Assembly: GCF_002234675.1 (NCBI RefSeq)
Contig: NC_019867.2
Span: 7,491,561-7,555,560 of the forward strand
Source of the DNA: Oryzias latipes
Taxonomy: Eukaryota > Chordata > Actinopteri > Beloniformes > Adrianichthyidae
Length of the DNA stretch: 64,000 bases
Reading direction: 5' to 3'
Shown: piece by piece, positions 12,360-38,261 of the stretch
Position numbering within the stretch: position 1 is the stretch's first letter
Layout of the letters: each line of letters begins with the position of its first letter
Made by a program: the position numbers and the translations under genes
The notes under the pieces: model-generated
Databases searched by the model: none
Told to the model about the DNA's origin: nothing
Seen by the model: the letters and a program-made list of their open reading frames with translations, nothing else

Positions 12360-15300
12360 ATGTCAGAGGACGCAGACAAGTTCATCAAGGTAAGTGAACA
12401 TGTCATGTCTGGCAGTTACTTATGGGCTTTTTAATGATTTACCAGTTTAATTTCTATTTCTGACAGTTTTATTTTGTTTCTAATGATAAGAGGTTGCATC
12501 ACACTATCATAAAATCTTGGTGTGACACTGATGACACCATAAAAAAAGTGTCCTTTAGACAACATCATGAGTTGCGTTTGTTGCCTAAACTTTATAGACT
12601 TTAAAACCCTTAGGATCACTGACTACAAGAAATTAAACCGAAAATCGGCTGTTATGTTGAAAAACCTAAATCCACAAAGCAATTTGACTGTTAAAACCTT
12701 TAAACAAAACAAGACACGCAGCTTAAAATCCATATTTGTTTACACTAAACAGATTGAATTGTCAAGAATTTGAAGGAACTATGCAATCAGCAGTTGCTCA
12801 CAATGATCCTATCTTGATTTAATTACAAAACAAAAGGGAAGAACAACCATTTTCTTATTTCGTGATCAAATTTGGAAAAGAACAATGTGAAGAAGTGAAT
12901 GATTTCTACTCCTCCCGGTCGCACTAAAGTAATCCTAAGGCATTTCTTTAGACTGCAGTGCTTAACCTTTCTCAGGTGTAGCATCATGGCAGCCGAGTTG
13001 TTTGTCTTCAGGTAACTTCTGTTTGGGCTGGCGCTGTTGTGAAATGATTCACCTGATGATGCATGTTTAGCCATTGCTAAAGGTAGTGATAACAGGGAAG
13101 TACGAACTTTCTCTGAATGCAAATAACTCTTGATAAAGTCCCACTCAGATGAAATGTGTGTTTTTAACATGTTTTTGTGGCAGTTTTGATGATGGAGGAC
13201 ATATGTAAAGAAAATCTGGCCTAGAATTGCATTTTTTTTTTTTTAAGTATTTCTTCATTTAAGTTGTTTGAAAATGTTTGGGGGGGCGGTGCTGCTCCGC
13301 GCTAACAGTCCCACCCACAACGCATTTCTAATCAAGTCCTTCCGCTCTGCAGAAACTATGTCCTAGAAAACAACGAGATTTTGGCTAAAAACAGCATAAT
13401 CATAATTTAAAAAAAAAAACACTGGGAACGCTTTGAAAATAACTCAAAGGATGATCAATATGCGGCTTTAAAATGCTTATTTAATGTTAATACCTTGTAT
13501 TGTGATTTAGTTGCGTATTGCAGGTATTGGATGATCAGTTTGTGGCATCAATTTTCTAGCGCTCCTTAACTAAATTGGAGGAATGACACTGGACAGTTTT
13601 CTGAGATGTAAAATGTCTCTACGAACTTTGAATCTTAATGTTTTTCATTTGATCGCAAAGTAGATATTTCTGCATAAATAATAATATAGTACACATTCGG
13701 ATATTACAGCTGCACCTGCTTCCTTTATAATATTCTAACCTTTTTCCAATTCGAACAGGAATCATCCATCCTGGATGAATACAACATAAACTGGACCCAG
13801 AAGTTGGGAGCTGGAATCAGTGGTCCCGTCAGGTGAGCGACGACCATTTTCTTCATCATCTCAAGTCTTGAAACAACCGATTTAACCGTTTTTTATGTTC
13901 AAGACATGTTTTCTTTGAAAAATGACCAGAACAAGTGATCCTGTGTTGTTGTTGTTTTGTTCATGGAAAGGAGTCCTCACACTTTTTTTTTGCTAACATT
14001 AAGGTTGGAGAATATTAATTATGATAGAAAACTGACTTTGCTGAATCAGTGGAATCCCTAGGTTTGTATGCGAGTGTGCATGGGTGTGTGATTTGTGGCC
14101 CTGCAGACAGACTGCCGACCTGTCCAGGATGCCCCCCCCCCTGCCTTCGCCCACCCCGAAAGGGACAAAACGGGTCTAAAAGATGAATGAATGAAAATGA
14201 GCGAAAAGAAATAATAATTAAAAAAAAGGTACTGTATCTAAACATATTACTGCAGTAGAGCGTATGCTTTACTGGTATGCTTTTCCGGGAATGCTGAACC
14301 TGTTTATCTGCTGCTTAACTCATTTTTAGTCTTTTTTGTTATTGCAATTCTAACAGAGTGGAGACTACAAGGAAATAAACTAAAACAGGAATCGCCTTAA
14401 CCCCCAGTGTTTGATATTTCTTTTATGCCAAATTGTGTGTTGATGTCCGAAATATCCTAAAAGACTTCTGACATGTTAAAGCTGAGTCTCAAACAGAAGG
14501 AAACTGCTTTGCTGCCGTCCATTTTAAACCACCGACCTGCTGATTTCAGCCAGATAAAGCCTCTCATATATCAATAGCTGCCACCACTTCACTTCTGCTC
14601 GTTCAGCATCTTTGAGCCTGTCAGAAAGAGGCAAGAACGGATTTCAGATGTCGGTTTCAGGCAGCAAGACAGAGAAATCCTTCATCCTCGTCACAAAACC
14701 TATGATTAATGTTTTTTTTTATTTTTTATAATGCTCTAACTCAATCTGAGTCAGCTTTTAGTGGAAATTTCATTCTCATTTCTTTCTACACAGTCCAGGG
14801 ACCTTTCACCAAAGCAGAATGTTTCTGTTGGTGAGACTTCAATGGAATAGTTTGAGTTTAAGGGGGCTGCATGTTTAGACGGTTTAATTTGAGAATAAAA
14901 AGTTTCTTTAAAGCACAAAATGAAATAGTTGTGAACCCTGTCATGGAAAGCCTAGTCTGGTATTTTGTCAAAGTTTGTTTGCAAGTAAAAGTTTGGAAGT
15001 GTTCGTGTCCATGTTTTTAAGTTTTAACTTCCACTTTCCAGGAAAATGACAAAAAAAATAAACACTCCCTCCTTAAGTCAGGAGGTGGATCAGCCTTTTA
15101 TGGTTGATTATTTTCACAAAATTGGACTTTGGGTCCACAGCGGCCCCACCAACCCTCTGCGCCTGTGTTTAGTACAGAATTAGGTGGTAAATTATTATTA
15201 TTTTAGCAGAACCTGCTCATAAATCTGTACTTCTGCTTAAAGTTTAAGGGGAACTTTTATGATTTATTTTGTTTTTAAAGAAAAAAATAGATAATGCTTA

Positions 15301-18300
15301 TAGTAAAAGACTTTTTCTTGCATTGAATCCAGATAAGTTCTGACTGATTATCAAAACGTTTGTCTTCGCTGACTTTATTGATTTAGTTGAACTAATCATC
15401 CGTTCAATGCAAATAAATACACACTGGAACCAGATTTATTAACAGAAAGAAAAGCTGGAGCTTCAGATGAAACTATATCCAGTTTTCATATTTCAAATAA
15501 AAATTATTCAGCCAACTACACAAACTATTAATCAGACGTTAGCAGTGGTGAGGTACGGTTAGAATAATCTGTGAACAAATAAGTGTGTAACACAAGAAAA
15601 GTGAACTTTTTCTAAGAATAAGCATCTTCTATCCAACATTCTTATGTAGTAATGCCTGTATCTTCGGTCTAAAGTCAGTCAAGCATCATGTCATAGAATG
15701 TCAAACTGCTTTCATTACAAACACAGAACCACGCACGCACTGTAGGGAGCAAATCCTGCAAATTTAGATTCAATTCAATTTTATTTGTGTAGCCCAAATT
15801 CACAACAACAGTCGACTCGATGGGCTTCATGTCAGTAATTGAAAAAATAAAACATAAAATCAAAAGGATCATAAATACATAGAGTTCAATAGGAAAATAC
15901 TAACTTGAGCTAACTAAACAGACTAAACTAAACTGGACATCCCTGCCCTTAGACCCCCCTTCGCGGTAAGGAAAAACTCATAAAAAAACGGATTCCGGAA
16001 AAAAACAAAGAAACCTCATTGGTGCCCACATAAAGGAGGGATCCTCCCCCAGGACGGAAAGGCGATTTACCAGAACTCATAGAGAAGAATGAACTTATCT
16101 AACTCTACAACTACATATTTAAAGTCCAGCAGACGAGCTTCATCCAGACATAGTTGGGGGGACGGCCGGGGGCGCGAGTCGAGTTGGAGACAGGATCCAC
16201 AGCCAGGTGTAGGAGGAGTAGTAGGGGCGAGCCAGAGATGAGATACACGGTCAGGTACAGGAGCACGGATCAGCCAAATGGGATCTGGAAGCACTCCCAC
16301 TCCCCAGGAGGGGAGAGGAAAAGAGGGACAGTACATGAATCGCACTGCAACAAACAGAGGACTCATTGTCAGTCAAACAATACCTGGTTAAAGAAGCGTT
16401 TGACACCAAATCAGGCTGTTTAATGAGTTTTGTTCAGAAACTTGCATAAATTGCTCCTCAGCAAAACTGTTTGCCGTGTTTTTGTCTGAGCAAAATAAAC
16501 TGCATCCACTGCTGCTTTCTGTAACCATTCTGACAGTCAGAAACGACGTACAAAAACTAAATATCTGGGAAAAACCAAGGATTTGTGTGACTCCTTTACA
16601 GCACAGCAGAGACTTAGGAATTTCATCAGGTGGAATGATGAGGCAACCAACCTTGATGTGCTGTCCCCGCCCCTTGTTGCTTTCTTGCCTCATCAGAGAG
16701 TGAGAGTTTCTCCTCCTGAGGAAACCTACTTGCATACCGGTGCTTCCTTAAAAGACCCCTCTAGCTTAGTGGAGGGGGAGTAAATGTTGCCACATCAATG
16801 CTGAAAATCTCAGTGAACTCGGGTAATTTTGACTTTTGGAACACCATTATTATAGATATAAAACTCTGTAGGGAGTGTTAAAGCAATGCAGGACTGTCGC
16901 TCATCTTGCACAAGGTCTGTTCTGACTGGGACTGTAATGATATGTGCCCCCAAGTAAAGCTTTATTTTTTTCATATGTGTTTGCTCTTCATATTTTAGCA
17001 TATTTCTTATTAAGGATAAATTTGAGCTTTTGAGCTCTGAATATTGTGGCAGTCCAACTTTGTTTTGGGTTTTGTATTTTATAAACAGACCTTGAATTCA
17101 TTTTGCAGATCAGGATTTAGATCAGATGATTAGACTCCAAAAACGACCTTTCAGAGTCTTTACCCACCTTTGTGGCTGATAAACATTTGGGTTGTTGCGT
17201 TGCTTAACGCATTGTTGCCCCTTGTGTTCTTCTCGTCTAGAGTTTGTGTGAAGAAGTCATCTCAGGAACGCCTGGCGCTGAAAATCCTCATTGATCGGCC
17301 CAAAGCCAGAAATGAGGTTAGACGTGTCTTGGTTCAATGAATCCTCATGTTTGATAGTTTTTGGTTCTTCTTCTTTCTTCTGCTTTCAGTCTTCATTCAA
17401 CACAATTATTTGTCATTATTGACAATTGTTTGTTTTTTATAATAAACAATTTTAATTGAGAATTCATAAACTTGCAGTGCTAAATTGCTATATTTGGAAA
17501 ATATGCTGCCCCTTAAACTGCAAACGAGCTAATATGGTGCGAGTTCATTTATTATTTATGGTCAAATAGTCATTTTCAGATCCACCTGTTGGTCATAGTA
17601 ACTGTGCTGGCCTGTCCACACTTATGGAACTGCTTTCCAAACAGGTACGTCTCCATATGATGTGTGCCAACCACCCAAACATAGTGCAGATCTTGGATGT
17701 TTATGCCAACAGTGTCCAGTTCCCTCATGAATCCAGCCCCAGGTAAGAAACTCGCTTTGGGGACAATCTCTTGATATCTTGTGGAGGTTTTTATGCAACT
17801 TTTAATAAATCTTTGAAAGATCAGTCAGCATGACTGTGCAAATGCAGAAGCTAGCCACCCAGATCATTTATTTCAAGAGTTTAAGCCGTCAACTGTGTGT
17901 CCTGTGGAGTTCATGTGTCACTGCTTTTCCTGTTGATCTTTGTGGTTCTGGTTGCTTTTGATTGATTAGAAAAACCATAGAAGGCGAAGAATTGCCTCCG
18001 ACGATCCTAATGTGCCAATGTAAAACACTCGCTGTTAAAAACAATCCAGACCTCACTATGCAATACACACATGTACCAGTAAAAGAGATGACGGCTGGAG
18101 TGATTACATGACTCGCAGGAATGCATTCTTTTATTTATGTTTTTTAACTCTGTAGATGTCTATATTTATTCAAAGTATTTCATAACTGAACCCAAATTTG
18201 ACTGACAAGAAGCTCAAGGGTGGGAGAATCAACTTGTTGGAACATGCCCAGTAAGGCCATAGATCTGAGAATCTGAAAGTTTTTAGTCAATCGAAAAAAT

Positions 18301-21300
18301 AACTTTTATTGGCAACATTTTGTTATAAATATAAAACTGTCCTGTAAAGTGGTTTGAATATTAAATGTAGCCACAACGGCCAAATTGTGTTTCTCATTTC
18401 ATTTGTGAAGTTGAACCATTTGCATTGAAGTGAATGTGCGCTCAGTTGCAATAGGAACCCACCCCTAGTGGTTACTTGGTGAACTGCACTTACTTTGCTT
18501 TTTAGGTGAGCTTCATTCTGGAAGTCAAAAGATTTCCATATCAGTGCATTTCGTTTTTACGTTTACTGATGTTGACTCACCCATTATTTTATTTTCCTCT
18601 CTTTTCTTTAAGAGCAAGGCTCCTGATTGTCATGGAAATGATGGAAGGGGGTGAGCTCTTCCACAGAATCAGTCAACACAGGCACTTTACTGAGAAGATG
18701 GCGAGTCAGGTCACCAAACAGGTACCTGAAGACACATGCATCATAGTTGTTAGGGTTTGTAGTAAAACAGTTTTAAGGCACCAACATTCCAGGTTGCTTC
18801 TGCATACAGAAACTTTGATCAGGTGAGCAATAAAACACACAAAGAATTGTTCCAGTTTGACCTTGTTTTTTGTTTTTTACCCCCCTACAGATTAGTCAAG
18901 CATTAGCACACTGTCACTCCCTAAATATTGCACATCGTGATCTGAAGCCAGAAAACCTGCTCTTCAAGGATAACTCTTTAGTAAGTTCCCGGATTTACAC
19001 TGATATACGTGTATTTTTCCAAGCACACCAGGAAAGCCAGCACTAAAACTTTGAAGACTCACTCCGATCATCTTTTGAGCCAAAAATGTTCCCAGTGGAT
19101 TTTTATGTAATTATGATTGTGGTGCTTTTCGCTCAAAACAAAACCTGTTGTTTTCTAGGACATAGTTTCTGCAGAGCGGCAGGAGTTCATTAGAAATTCA
19201 CCTCTGAGTTGTGAGCTGACGTGGAGCACACTCCGCCCCCCACCCACCCCTTCCCATTGCTGAGAGATCTCTGTTTACATTCTATCCCGCTAGCTTACAG
19301 TCCCTCAGACCCCCAACCTAACATTAGCTGTGCAGCAGAAATTGCGAGCAATGTTGGAGCTATTCAGCCGTTCAGTTTAGAGCCAGATTCCAGAAAACAA
19401 AGACGTACTTGGATCTAGGTGTCTACGAGTGGATGCATCGGAATGAAGCAGAGCGCGGAGCTTGTGGCCCGTCCAGTGTCTTTTCTACGTCAAAAAAGCG
19501 TTTCAACTTTTACGATTTTATAAAAAAATAAATGTGCAGACATTTTCTTAAATGACAAACCATTCAAACACAATGCATTGTGGTCTGTATTAGTTAATCG
19601 AATGAGCATTAATCCACACTAGTTTTTTGCTGAGACTTCGGGGAAATTTCGGTGGCACTTGATTTTGGAATTGTAGATTCGGACAGCCCGACAAAATGCC
19701 ACAGCGCCCTAAGTAGCGAGCATTGAGGGAATTGACACACACCCTCCGTGTTTGTTTACCATAATAGAGGGTTCATCTGGTAGAAGTAACAGAAATTCAG
19801 AAATTACTGCCATAAGCTAAAAAACAGTTTGAAGCACCAGCTGCAGGGATCTGTGTAGACCTCTCATTTTGTTAAATAACGTTTCTGTGCTCGTTTTACT
19901 TTGACATTTTTCTCTCTGTCATGCAGTTGTTTTGGTCTCTTTCTGTAGGATGCTCCTGTCAAGTTGTGTGACTTTGGCTTTGCCAAAATTGATCAAGGAG
20001 ACTTGATGACTCCTCAGTTTACCCCTTACTACGTAGCACCTCAGGTACAAAATCCAGACATGTCAATCTCAGACTTGTTTTTTTTTTATTTCAGGGGATC
20101 AGCTCACATTTTATTGTCTTTCAGGTACTCGAGGCTCAAAGAAGACACCAGAAAGAAAAGTCTGGAATTATACCTACCTCGCCAACTCCCTATACATATA
20201 ACAAAGTGAGGCTCGAGCCAGAAATGAGTCATTCTCAGTGAGCAAATTGATAGAAAGTGCTGTGCGCTCAACTGATGTTTAAATCTATATTTATTGGCTC
20301 CCTGCAGAGCTGTGACTTGTGGTCTCTGGGTGTGATTATCTACATAATGCTGTGCGGCTATCCACCGTTCTACTCCAAGCATCACAGTCGAACCATCCCA
20401 AAAGACATGAGGAAGAAGATAATGACGGGCAGCTTTGACTTTCCTGAAGATGAGTGGAGCCAGATCTCTGAGATGGCTAAGGATATTGTACGCAAGTGAG
20501 TTGTTATTTTCCTGTGTTCCCAAACAGATGTTCTTCAACCAGAACACGTTTCTCATTTTTTTTTCTGCTTTTATGCTCCCATTAGGCTGCTGAAGGTGAA
20601 GCCAGAGGAGAGGCTCACTATTGAGGAGGTCTTAGCTCATCCGTGGCTCAACTGCACCGAAGCCTTGGACAATGTGCTGCCGTCTGCTCAGATGATGATG
20701 GACAAGGTAAGCTTTCTTTCCTTCACCTTTACAAAGAACCTCCATTTATTTGTTTTTTCAAACAAATAAATTGGAAAAAGAAGAGGAGAAAAGTGCATCA
20801 GCCGAATAATCTTTCTTAGATTTTGATTGTAGGACTTTTTCCTAATATTGACATCACAAACCTATCAGGAAAAATACAGACATCCTGCAGGACCGGCTGT
20901 TTTGTTCCTCTGCATGCAACGGTTGTCACGCTCTCTGGCTCTCTGGTTTCCAGGCCGTGGTTGCAGGAATCCAGCAAGCCCACGCTGAGCAGCTGGCCAA
21001 CATGAGAATCCAGGATCTGAACGTCAGCCTAAAGCCGCTGAATTCTGTCAACAATCCAATCCTCAGGAAGCGGAAACTGCTCGGGTGCCGCCACCTCCCT
21101 TACTTTCATAATTCTTCTGAGAGTCTTAATATATTAGCAATGATGATGTTTTTACTCTGCTGGTAATGGGAAATGTGTTGTTTTACACTAGAATCTGTAA
21201 TTAGTTTTATTGACTGTGTTACAGACCCAAACCCAGCGACACCTTTTTCATTCACGACCCAGAGATCGAAGGCGAAGACTCCAACGTAGCGCTGGAAAAA

Positions 21301-22338
21301 TTACGAGACGTCATCGCACAGTGCATTCTACCACAAGCCGGTCAGTCTTACCCTCTGCACCTTCTATCACGTGCTGCTGGTTTAAGTAGTTTTTGGTAGT
21401 TAGTTTTTATTTAATAAAAGAAAAAGCAGGAAGACTTTTCTGAATTTAAAAGACAACAAAGCTGTGTATCAGAAGAAAATCCCAAATAAAGATGATGAAA
21501 TACAAGTGTGAGTCAGTTGCAAGTGAGAGCTTCTGCTTTTCCAGGAGAGAACAAGGATGAAAAGCTGAATGAGGTGATGTTTGAAGCCTGGAGATTCAAC
21601 AGAGACTGCAAGCTGTTGAGAGACAGCCTGCAGGGGCTCAGCTGGAACGGTCAGTAGTTGTAGTTCATCCTAAAAATACATTTTATTCCTCGTTTTTTTA
21701 TGTGCTTTTAGTTCAGAGACTCTGGGAGAGATCTCCAAACGAAATCCTAAAAGAAACTCAAAGGTTTTCTCAGCCGTCCATGTTGTGGGTTTCTGCACAT
21801 TTATCTCCAGAAGACTTTTATATCAAAATAAAGATTTAAAGACCCACTCCGATCATCTTTTTTTGCGATTTTAGCTAAAATAAAAATAAAAAATCTGTGT
21901 CGTTTTCTAGGACATAGTTTCTACAGAGCGGCAGTAGTTCTTTCGAAATTAGCTCTTTTGAATGTCAACAGCATTTTTCCTTTGCTTCTGATTCACAACA
22001 TTTGAATAAATAAATACTCAAAAATGCCATTTAAAGCTTCATTTTCTTGATATGTGTTGTCTATCGTGAGACAAATGCCACAAAAACATGTTAAAAAACC
22101 CCAAAAAATGTAATCTGAGTGGTTCTTTCAATGCAGACTCTGTAATGTCTTCCTTAAAGCCAATTCCTCCATATTTTTCCAAACTGAGGGAGATCAGAGC
22201 AAAGGACTGAGCAAGTCTTTGACCACCAGTGTTTTCATTGCAGGACGGGCCTTTTCTGATAAAGTTGATCGTTTGAAGTTGGCAGAAATCGTCAAGCTGG
22301 CCATTGAAGAGAAGACAAACCTTCAAGAATCTCACTAA
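12360..22338 (+). CDS. mapkapk5: MAP kinase-activated protein kinase 5 (MK5/PRAK), 469 aa
   Basis: Ser/Thr kinase downstream of p38 and of the atypical MAP kinases ERK3/ERK4. Coding exons: 12360-12389, 13759-13832, 17241-17316, 17645-17742, 18613-18721, 18891-18980, 19949-20044, 20125-20205, 20308-20495, 20586-20706, 20954-21084, 21225-21340, 21545-21649, 22244-22338; 1410 nt in frame (human 473 aa). Visible kinase motifs: glycine loop GAGISGPV (about 26-33), ATP-site Lys49 in LALKI, HRDLKPEN with Asp146, DFG at 167-169, and activation-loop Thr180 in LMTPQ, equivalent to human Thr182. The APE position reads APQ, as in vertebrate MK5. The C-terminal part carries the basic RKRKLL nuclear-localisation stretch and the coiled MAPK-interacting tail ending NLQESH. 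It is divergent from atxn2 and convergent with ostf1. MK2 and MK3 fit much worse. Confidence 0.97.
13134..13472 (-). mobile_element. Short inverted-repeat element R1, copy B
   Basis: Reverse-orientation copy in mapkapk5 intron 1. It has the core AGAAACTATGTCCTAG and diverged ends AAAGTCCCACTC and GATGATCA. Confidence 0.75.
14064..14205 (+). repeat. Fish interspersed repeat (GGCCCTGC...GACCTGTCCAGG type)
   Basis: It carries GTGGCCCTGCAGACAGACTG, CGACCTGTCCAGGATG, CACCCCGAAAGGGACAAAACGG and an ATGAATGAATGAAA end. A related copy is at 60109-60235. This pattern is common at the 3' ends of fish retrotransposons. It lies in mapkapk5 intron 2. Confidence 0.6.
15762..16365 (-). mobile_element. LINE 3'-UTR-type repeat with GAATT tail, reverse copy
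   Basis: Read on the minus strand it matches 34253-34919: the block around GTGCAGTGCGATTCATG, GGAGGATCCCTCC, AGTTTTTCCTTACCGCGAAG, then TTGGGCTACACAAATAAAAT followed by GAATTGAATT. The two copies are clearly one family in opposite orientations. This one lies in mapkapk5 intron 2. Confidence 0.75.
19050..19475 (+). mobile_element. Short inverted-repeat element R1, copy C
   Basis: It starts TTGAAGACTCACTCCGATCA and has the family core GGACATAGTTTCTGCAGAG and the inner block GCTAGCTTACAG...CATTAGCTGTGCAG. The 3' end is lost or diverged. It lies in mapkapk5 intron 6, between the exons for HRDLKPEN and DFG. Confidence 0.75.
21836..22131 (+). mobile_element. Short inverted-repeat element R1, copy D
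   Basis: The 5' end is intact (TTTAAAGACCCACTCCGATC), the core is present, the middle is deleted, and the 3' end GAGTGGTTCTTTCAA is slightly changed. It lies in the last mapkapk5 intron. Confidence 0.8.
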
Positions 22339-25300
22339 AAAAAAAAGAAGCTGTCTTTCTACCCCCCTTCTCCTTTTATATTGTTTATTATCCTTTTTTT
22401 TTTAAACTCATATCTGTACAAAGGCTTTTTTTTAATGTCAAAATGATGCGCTATTCCTTTTTTTTCCTCTTTCATAAACTCACTTGCAAGACAACGTCGA
22501 TCTATCGCAAGAGCTATTGTACAGCTGTAGATACATTTCAGAGAACTTGTTGGTACTTTGATTTTTTTAAAAGGACAATTGCAAAGAACAATGAAAATAG
22601 TATATATTTTACTTTTTTCAAAGAAAAAAAACTGAAGAAAAAAAACCCTACGGAAATCTGTGAAAGAAATTATTTTTGGGGAGGGAATTTTTATTAGCTG
22701 CTCATATTCAATGTCATTCATTTGATGGTAATATTTCATGATGTTATTTTATTTTAATCATCCTACTAGTTTTATTTATTGAAACAAAATTCCAATCTTT
22801 TATACATGTCATGTAGTTGGTAGTGTGCTCTACAGTTTAGAGAAGCTGTCTATAATGTGACTGTTCTTCCGCACATTTGGTCCTCATATCGGTTGTTTTT
22901 TCTTTGTTTTTGTTTTTTAACGAGATGACGAGGAGGAGCAGACGCATAAAAGTGTCATCTTGTTTCAATCACTTGTTTTAATCTTCTGAAACAGCCCCAC
23001 TAAAAAAAAAAACACGCAAATCTTCTATGAAAAGTTGTTTTTTTAAGTATACAAAGGAAAAAAAATTGTTGTATTTTTACCAGGCTAGAAAGATAAAAGC
23101 ATGCAAATGTGTCTCCCTTTATGGGAAAAAAAAGATGCATGCGTCTGTCGCATCTGGTCATTTTAATGGGTTAAAGCTTGTAAAAGACCTATACGAACAT
23201 ATCAAAGCCAAGTATGAACTTTATACGGCTTATTTAGTGTCTATGTTTGGCAAAAAAAGAAGGCTGACAATCTCCTTTTCAGAGCTTCCAGTTGTCTCTG
23301 CCTTCTTTTGAGGGTGTTGCAGGATGTGGTTAAAGATCTAAAGAAAACTTGATTCTCAAAGCATATGAGGTTCGTGCCTAGCAAATAAAAATCAACTGAA
23401 TTTTTTGTTAATGTCTTTTTAAATTCCTTCCACGAGTTTGAAACGCCTCAAATTCAGTCCCGTCAAGCTTGCACCGTCGGAGCTGCTTTTTGCATAAAGT
23501 TGCTGGAATTCAGATCAGAAATGATGTTTTCATGTCAAATACTTGAGTTCAGAGGATAAAACAAAACAAAAAATCAGATGTTGGGTTTGTTCTCGTAAAA
23601 GATCAGAAAAGGGTCTGGATTTCCATCTTGAAGACTTGCAGTCCGACTTGACGTGAACTTTTTGGAGATGCGCTCAGAATGAGTGCAGCCTAGCCTATCT
23701 GCCAGTGTTACTGTTGAAGGACATTCCCTGCTTCATTTCAGTGGGCTTTTCCCCACTGAAATCAGACCTTTCATTTTATTCATATCCGAGTTTGTTTCTG
23801 TAAATGTTGACTTGACTGAAGGTTGAGTTTACTGAATGGATGACTTCAGGTTTACTCTTTTTCATCTGCAGCTCTGATGCTTTACATGTCTTTCTTCCCT
23901 TTATGAAACGCTGCATCTCTCTTTTATAACAGGAAATGTTCCGCTTGCATATTGTGACCTTTTGCGAGGCGAAGTGCTGCAAACATTGGCCAAACGTCTC
24001 CGCTGTCCAGTGAAATCTCTCTGATTGGGATCGTTGATATCTTTACTTTCAACAGGCCTGCAGAAAAAGTCTTCCTTTGTGTGCTGATCTTTCCAGTTTG
24101 GTGTAAAAGTGACAAAAGTTGAAGTACAAATGTAGCTCGGAGAGAGCGTTTTCAGTCCTGAAAGCTCAAAGACGACCACAGCTTGTGTTTGATGGACCTT
24201 TATTTTGGTGAACTCTTGCACGCTAATGTGCCTTGTGCAAAGGGCAGCGTTTATTGTTCTTACTTACAGAAATGGATCACAGAGAGGTCAATCAGAAGAG
24301 GGGAAAGATGGACAGTGGTCCTTTTCTCATTCCACAACTCGTCACAGAGTTGAAGTACGTTCACACTAATGCCATGTTTGATGAGACATCATTTGCCCTT
24401 GTTCAACAGTTTTTTTCCCCCGTTTATCTCAGCTGAAACACTAAGAATATGCAGTTTGCAGATCTAACTGCAATGTTTAAAGCCTATTTCAATTAAAAGC
24501 GAATGTTATTTCTGCCTGTGGTTATGGCCAACATCTACAGCAGCAGGGTAAACTGCCTGAACTCTTTATAGATCTGACATTTTTATTGTTTTTAATCCAC
24601 AAAAGGCTGTTTTTTTTCCTTCTACAAAATAAGAGGTTAATGAATACTTGAATACAAATGTGTGGACAACCATTTTGCAAACTTGTTATAGCCAGAAGCT
24701 CATTTAAAGCTTCTTTATATTTTTTATTTACCCATAAAATTGATCAAACTACAAATTAAAGTACGAAAGTATTGAGAATAAGCATGTTCTGCACTGTTCA
24801 TCAGCTGTTTTCTGCTCCACATTTCTAATACAATTGCATATTTGAACAGATTTATCTTAAGGAGCTACTACAGATTTTTTTTTAATTAGTAGCATCTTCT
24901 TGGAGGTTTTTATTAGTAGCAATCCTAATTTCAGATGTTAACCTGCCCCTTTTTTTTAGCATCTCATTGAAATGATAGAAACAGTAGCTTTTGATTTCCT
25001 TTGGGAACTTGCACTCTGAGAATGAACAAACTCCTGCTGTTGTAACTGCAATGACATGTCCATTTCAAATTGGGGGAATGTTGACAAATTCATTTTCTGA
25101 GTGGCTGTATTTTCCGTTTCCACATGCATTTGTGCCCCGTTTGCCTTCTCAGAATGTCTTCAACATGCTGACTTTGTAATAAAATACAATAAAATTTCAG
25201 CATTGTAAAAACGTCTGATTAATGGGGGTCTTTTTATTTTTTTACATTGGCCAAAAGTGGAAGTTTAATTTTACACAATTTTAAATAAAATGAATAGGAA

Positions 25301-26030
25301 TGCAGCTGTTTGTCATATCTAGTACTTTCTTTATTGCAGACTAAAGATAGAAACTCACCTTAAAAGGAAAAAAAAAGACTTCAGATATTTTAAAGCATTT
25401 TTTAATTAGGTGGAAATCAGACGCAAAAATCAAACTTTGTGAAGCCGATCAATATAAAGTTATTTTCATGAGGTCTGTAGCAACAGTGATATTAAAGTAG
25501 GTTGTTTTTTTTGCAGGTGGAAAAGTTATAAACCACAAAACAGTTTATGTACACTTTACCACACAAAAGTAATCTATGCACATCAGTGGCCCCCCTTATA
25601 TTTATGACAGGAAGTTAACCCAATTACAAGCCTCAAGCCTCCACTTCAGGAAGTAAAGCTTTAAAGCTTGACAGACCAGATCCATTTTTAAACTTTAAGG
25701 ACACGTTTATTCCCAACTGCATGTTGACAATTGGTCCTCTTGAGAGCTTTTGGTCACATTTCTGTTCACAGCGGGTTTCTCCCAATACTCCAAGAACCTT
25801 CTCCACATCAGAAGGAGGTCTTGGCAAAGCAGGATAACTGTAAATGATTAATTCGGGGCTTTGCAATTCCCACTCAGAGACACGGGCGTGTTTGAACAAA
25901 GTTACCGAACTACAATGGAGTTAAAGCAACAGAAACAACCGTTTGTGGTCTTAAATAGAGCCCTCAAATGTCCACAACCCTCCCTGCAGAATTAATGGAA
26001 GGCACTTGAAAAGGTTTCAACGGCGCCGGC
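22339..26030. other. Convergent 3' flanks of mapkapk5 and ostf1
   Basis: Tail-to-tail region with no conserved coding sequence. AT- and T-rich DNA right after the mapkapk5 stop is probably 3' UTR. Candidate poly(A) signals for mapkapk5 are AATAAA at 23384-23389 and a close pair at 25178-25183 and 25188-25193. For ostf1 (minus strand) AATAAA lies at 25706-25711 and 25330-25335. An 11-bp perfect hairpin (loop 23746-23751) is at 23735-23762. Confidence 0.5.
25178..25193 (+). terminator. Tandem AATAAA poly(A) signals, candidate distal mapkapk5 end
   Basis: Two AATAAA hexamers ten bases apart are followed by a GT-rich stretch at about 25212-25236. They lie 2.85 kb past the mapkapk5 stop, so their use would imply a long 3' UTR. 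The signal at 23384 is the nearer alternative. Confidence 0.35.

Positions 26031-38261
<12,231 letters not shown>

Noticed and set aside
20104-20556. 150-codon minus-strand open frame
   Set aside because: It is antisense to mapkapk5 exons 8 and 9, resembles no known protein, and spans introns.
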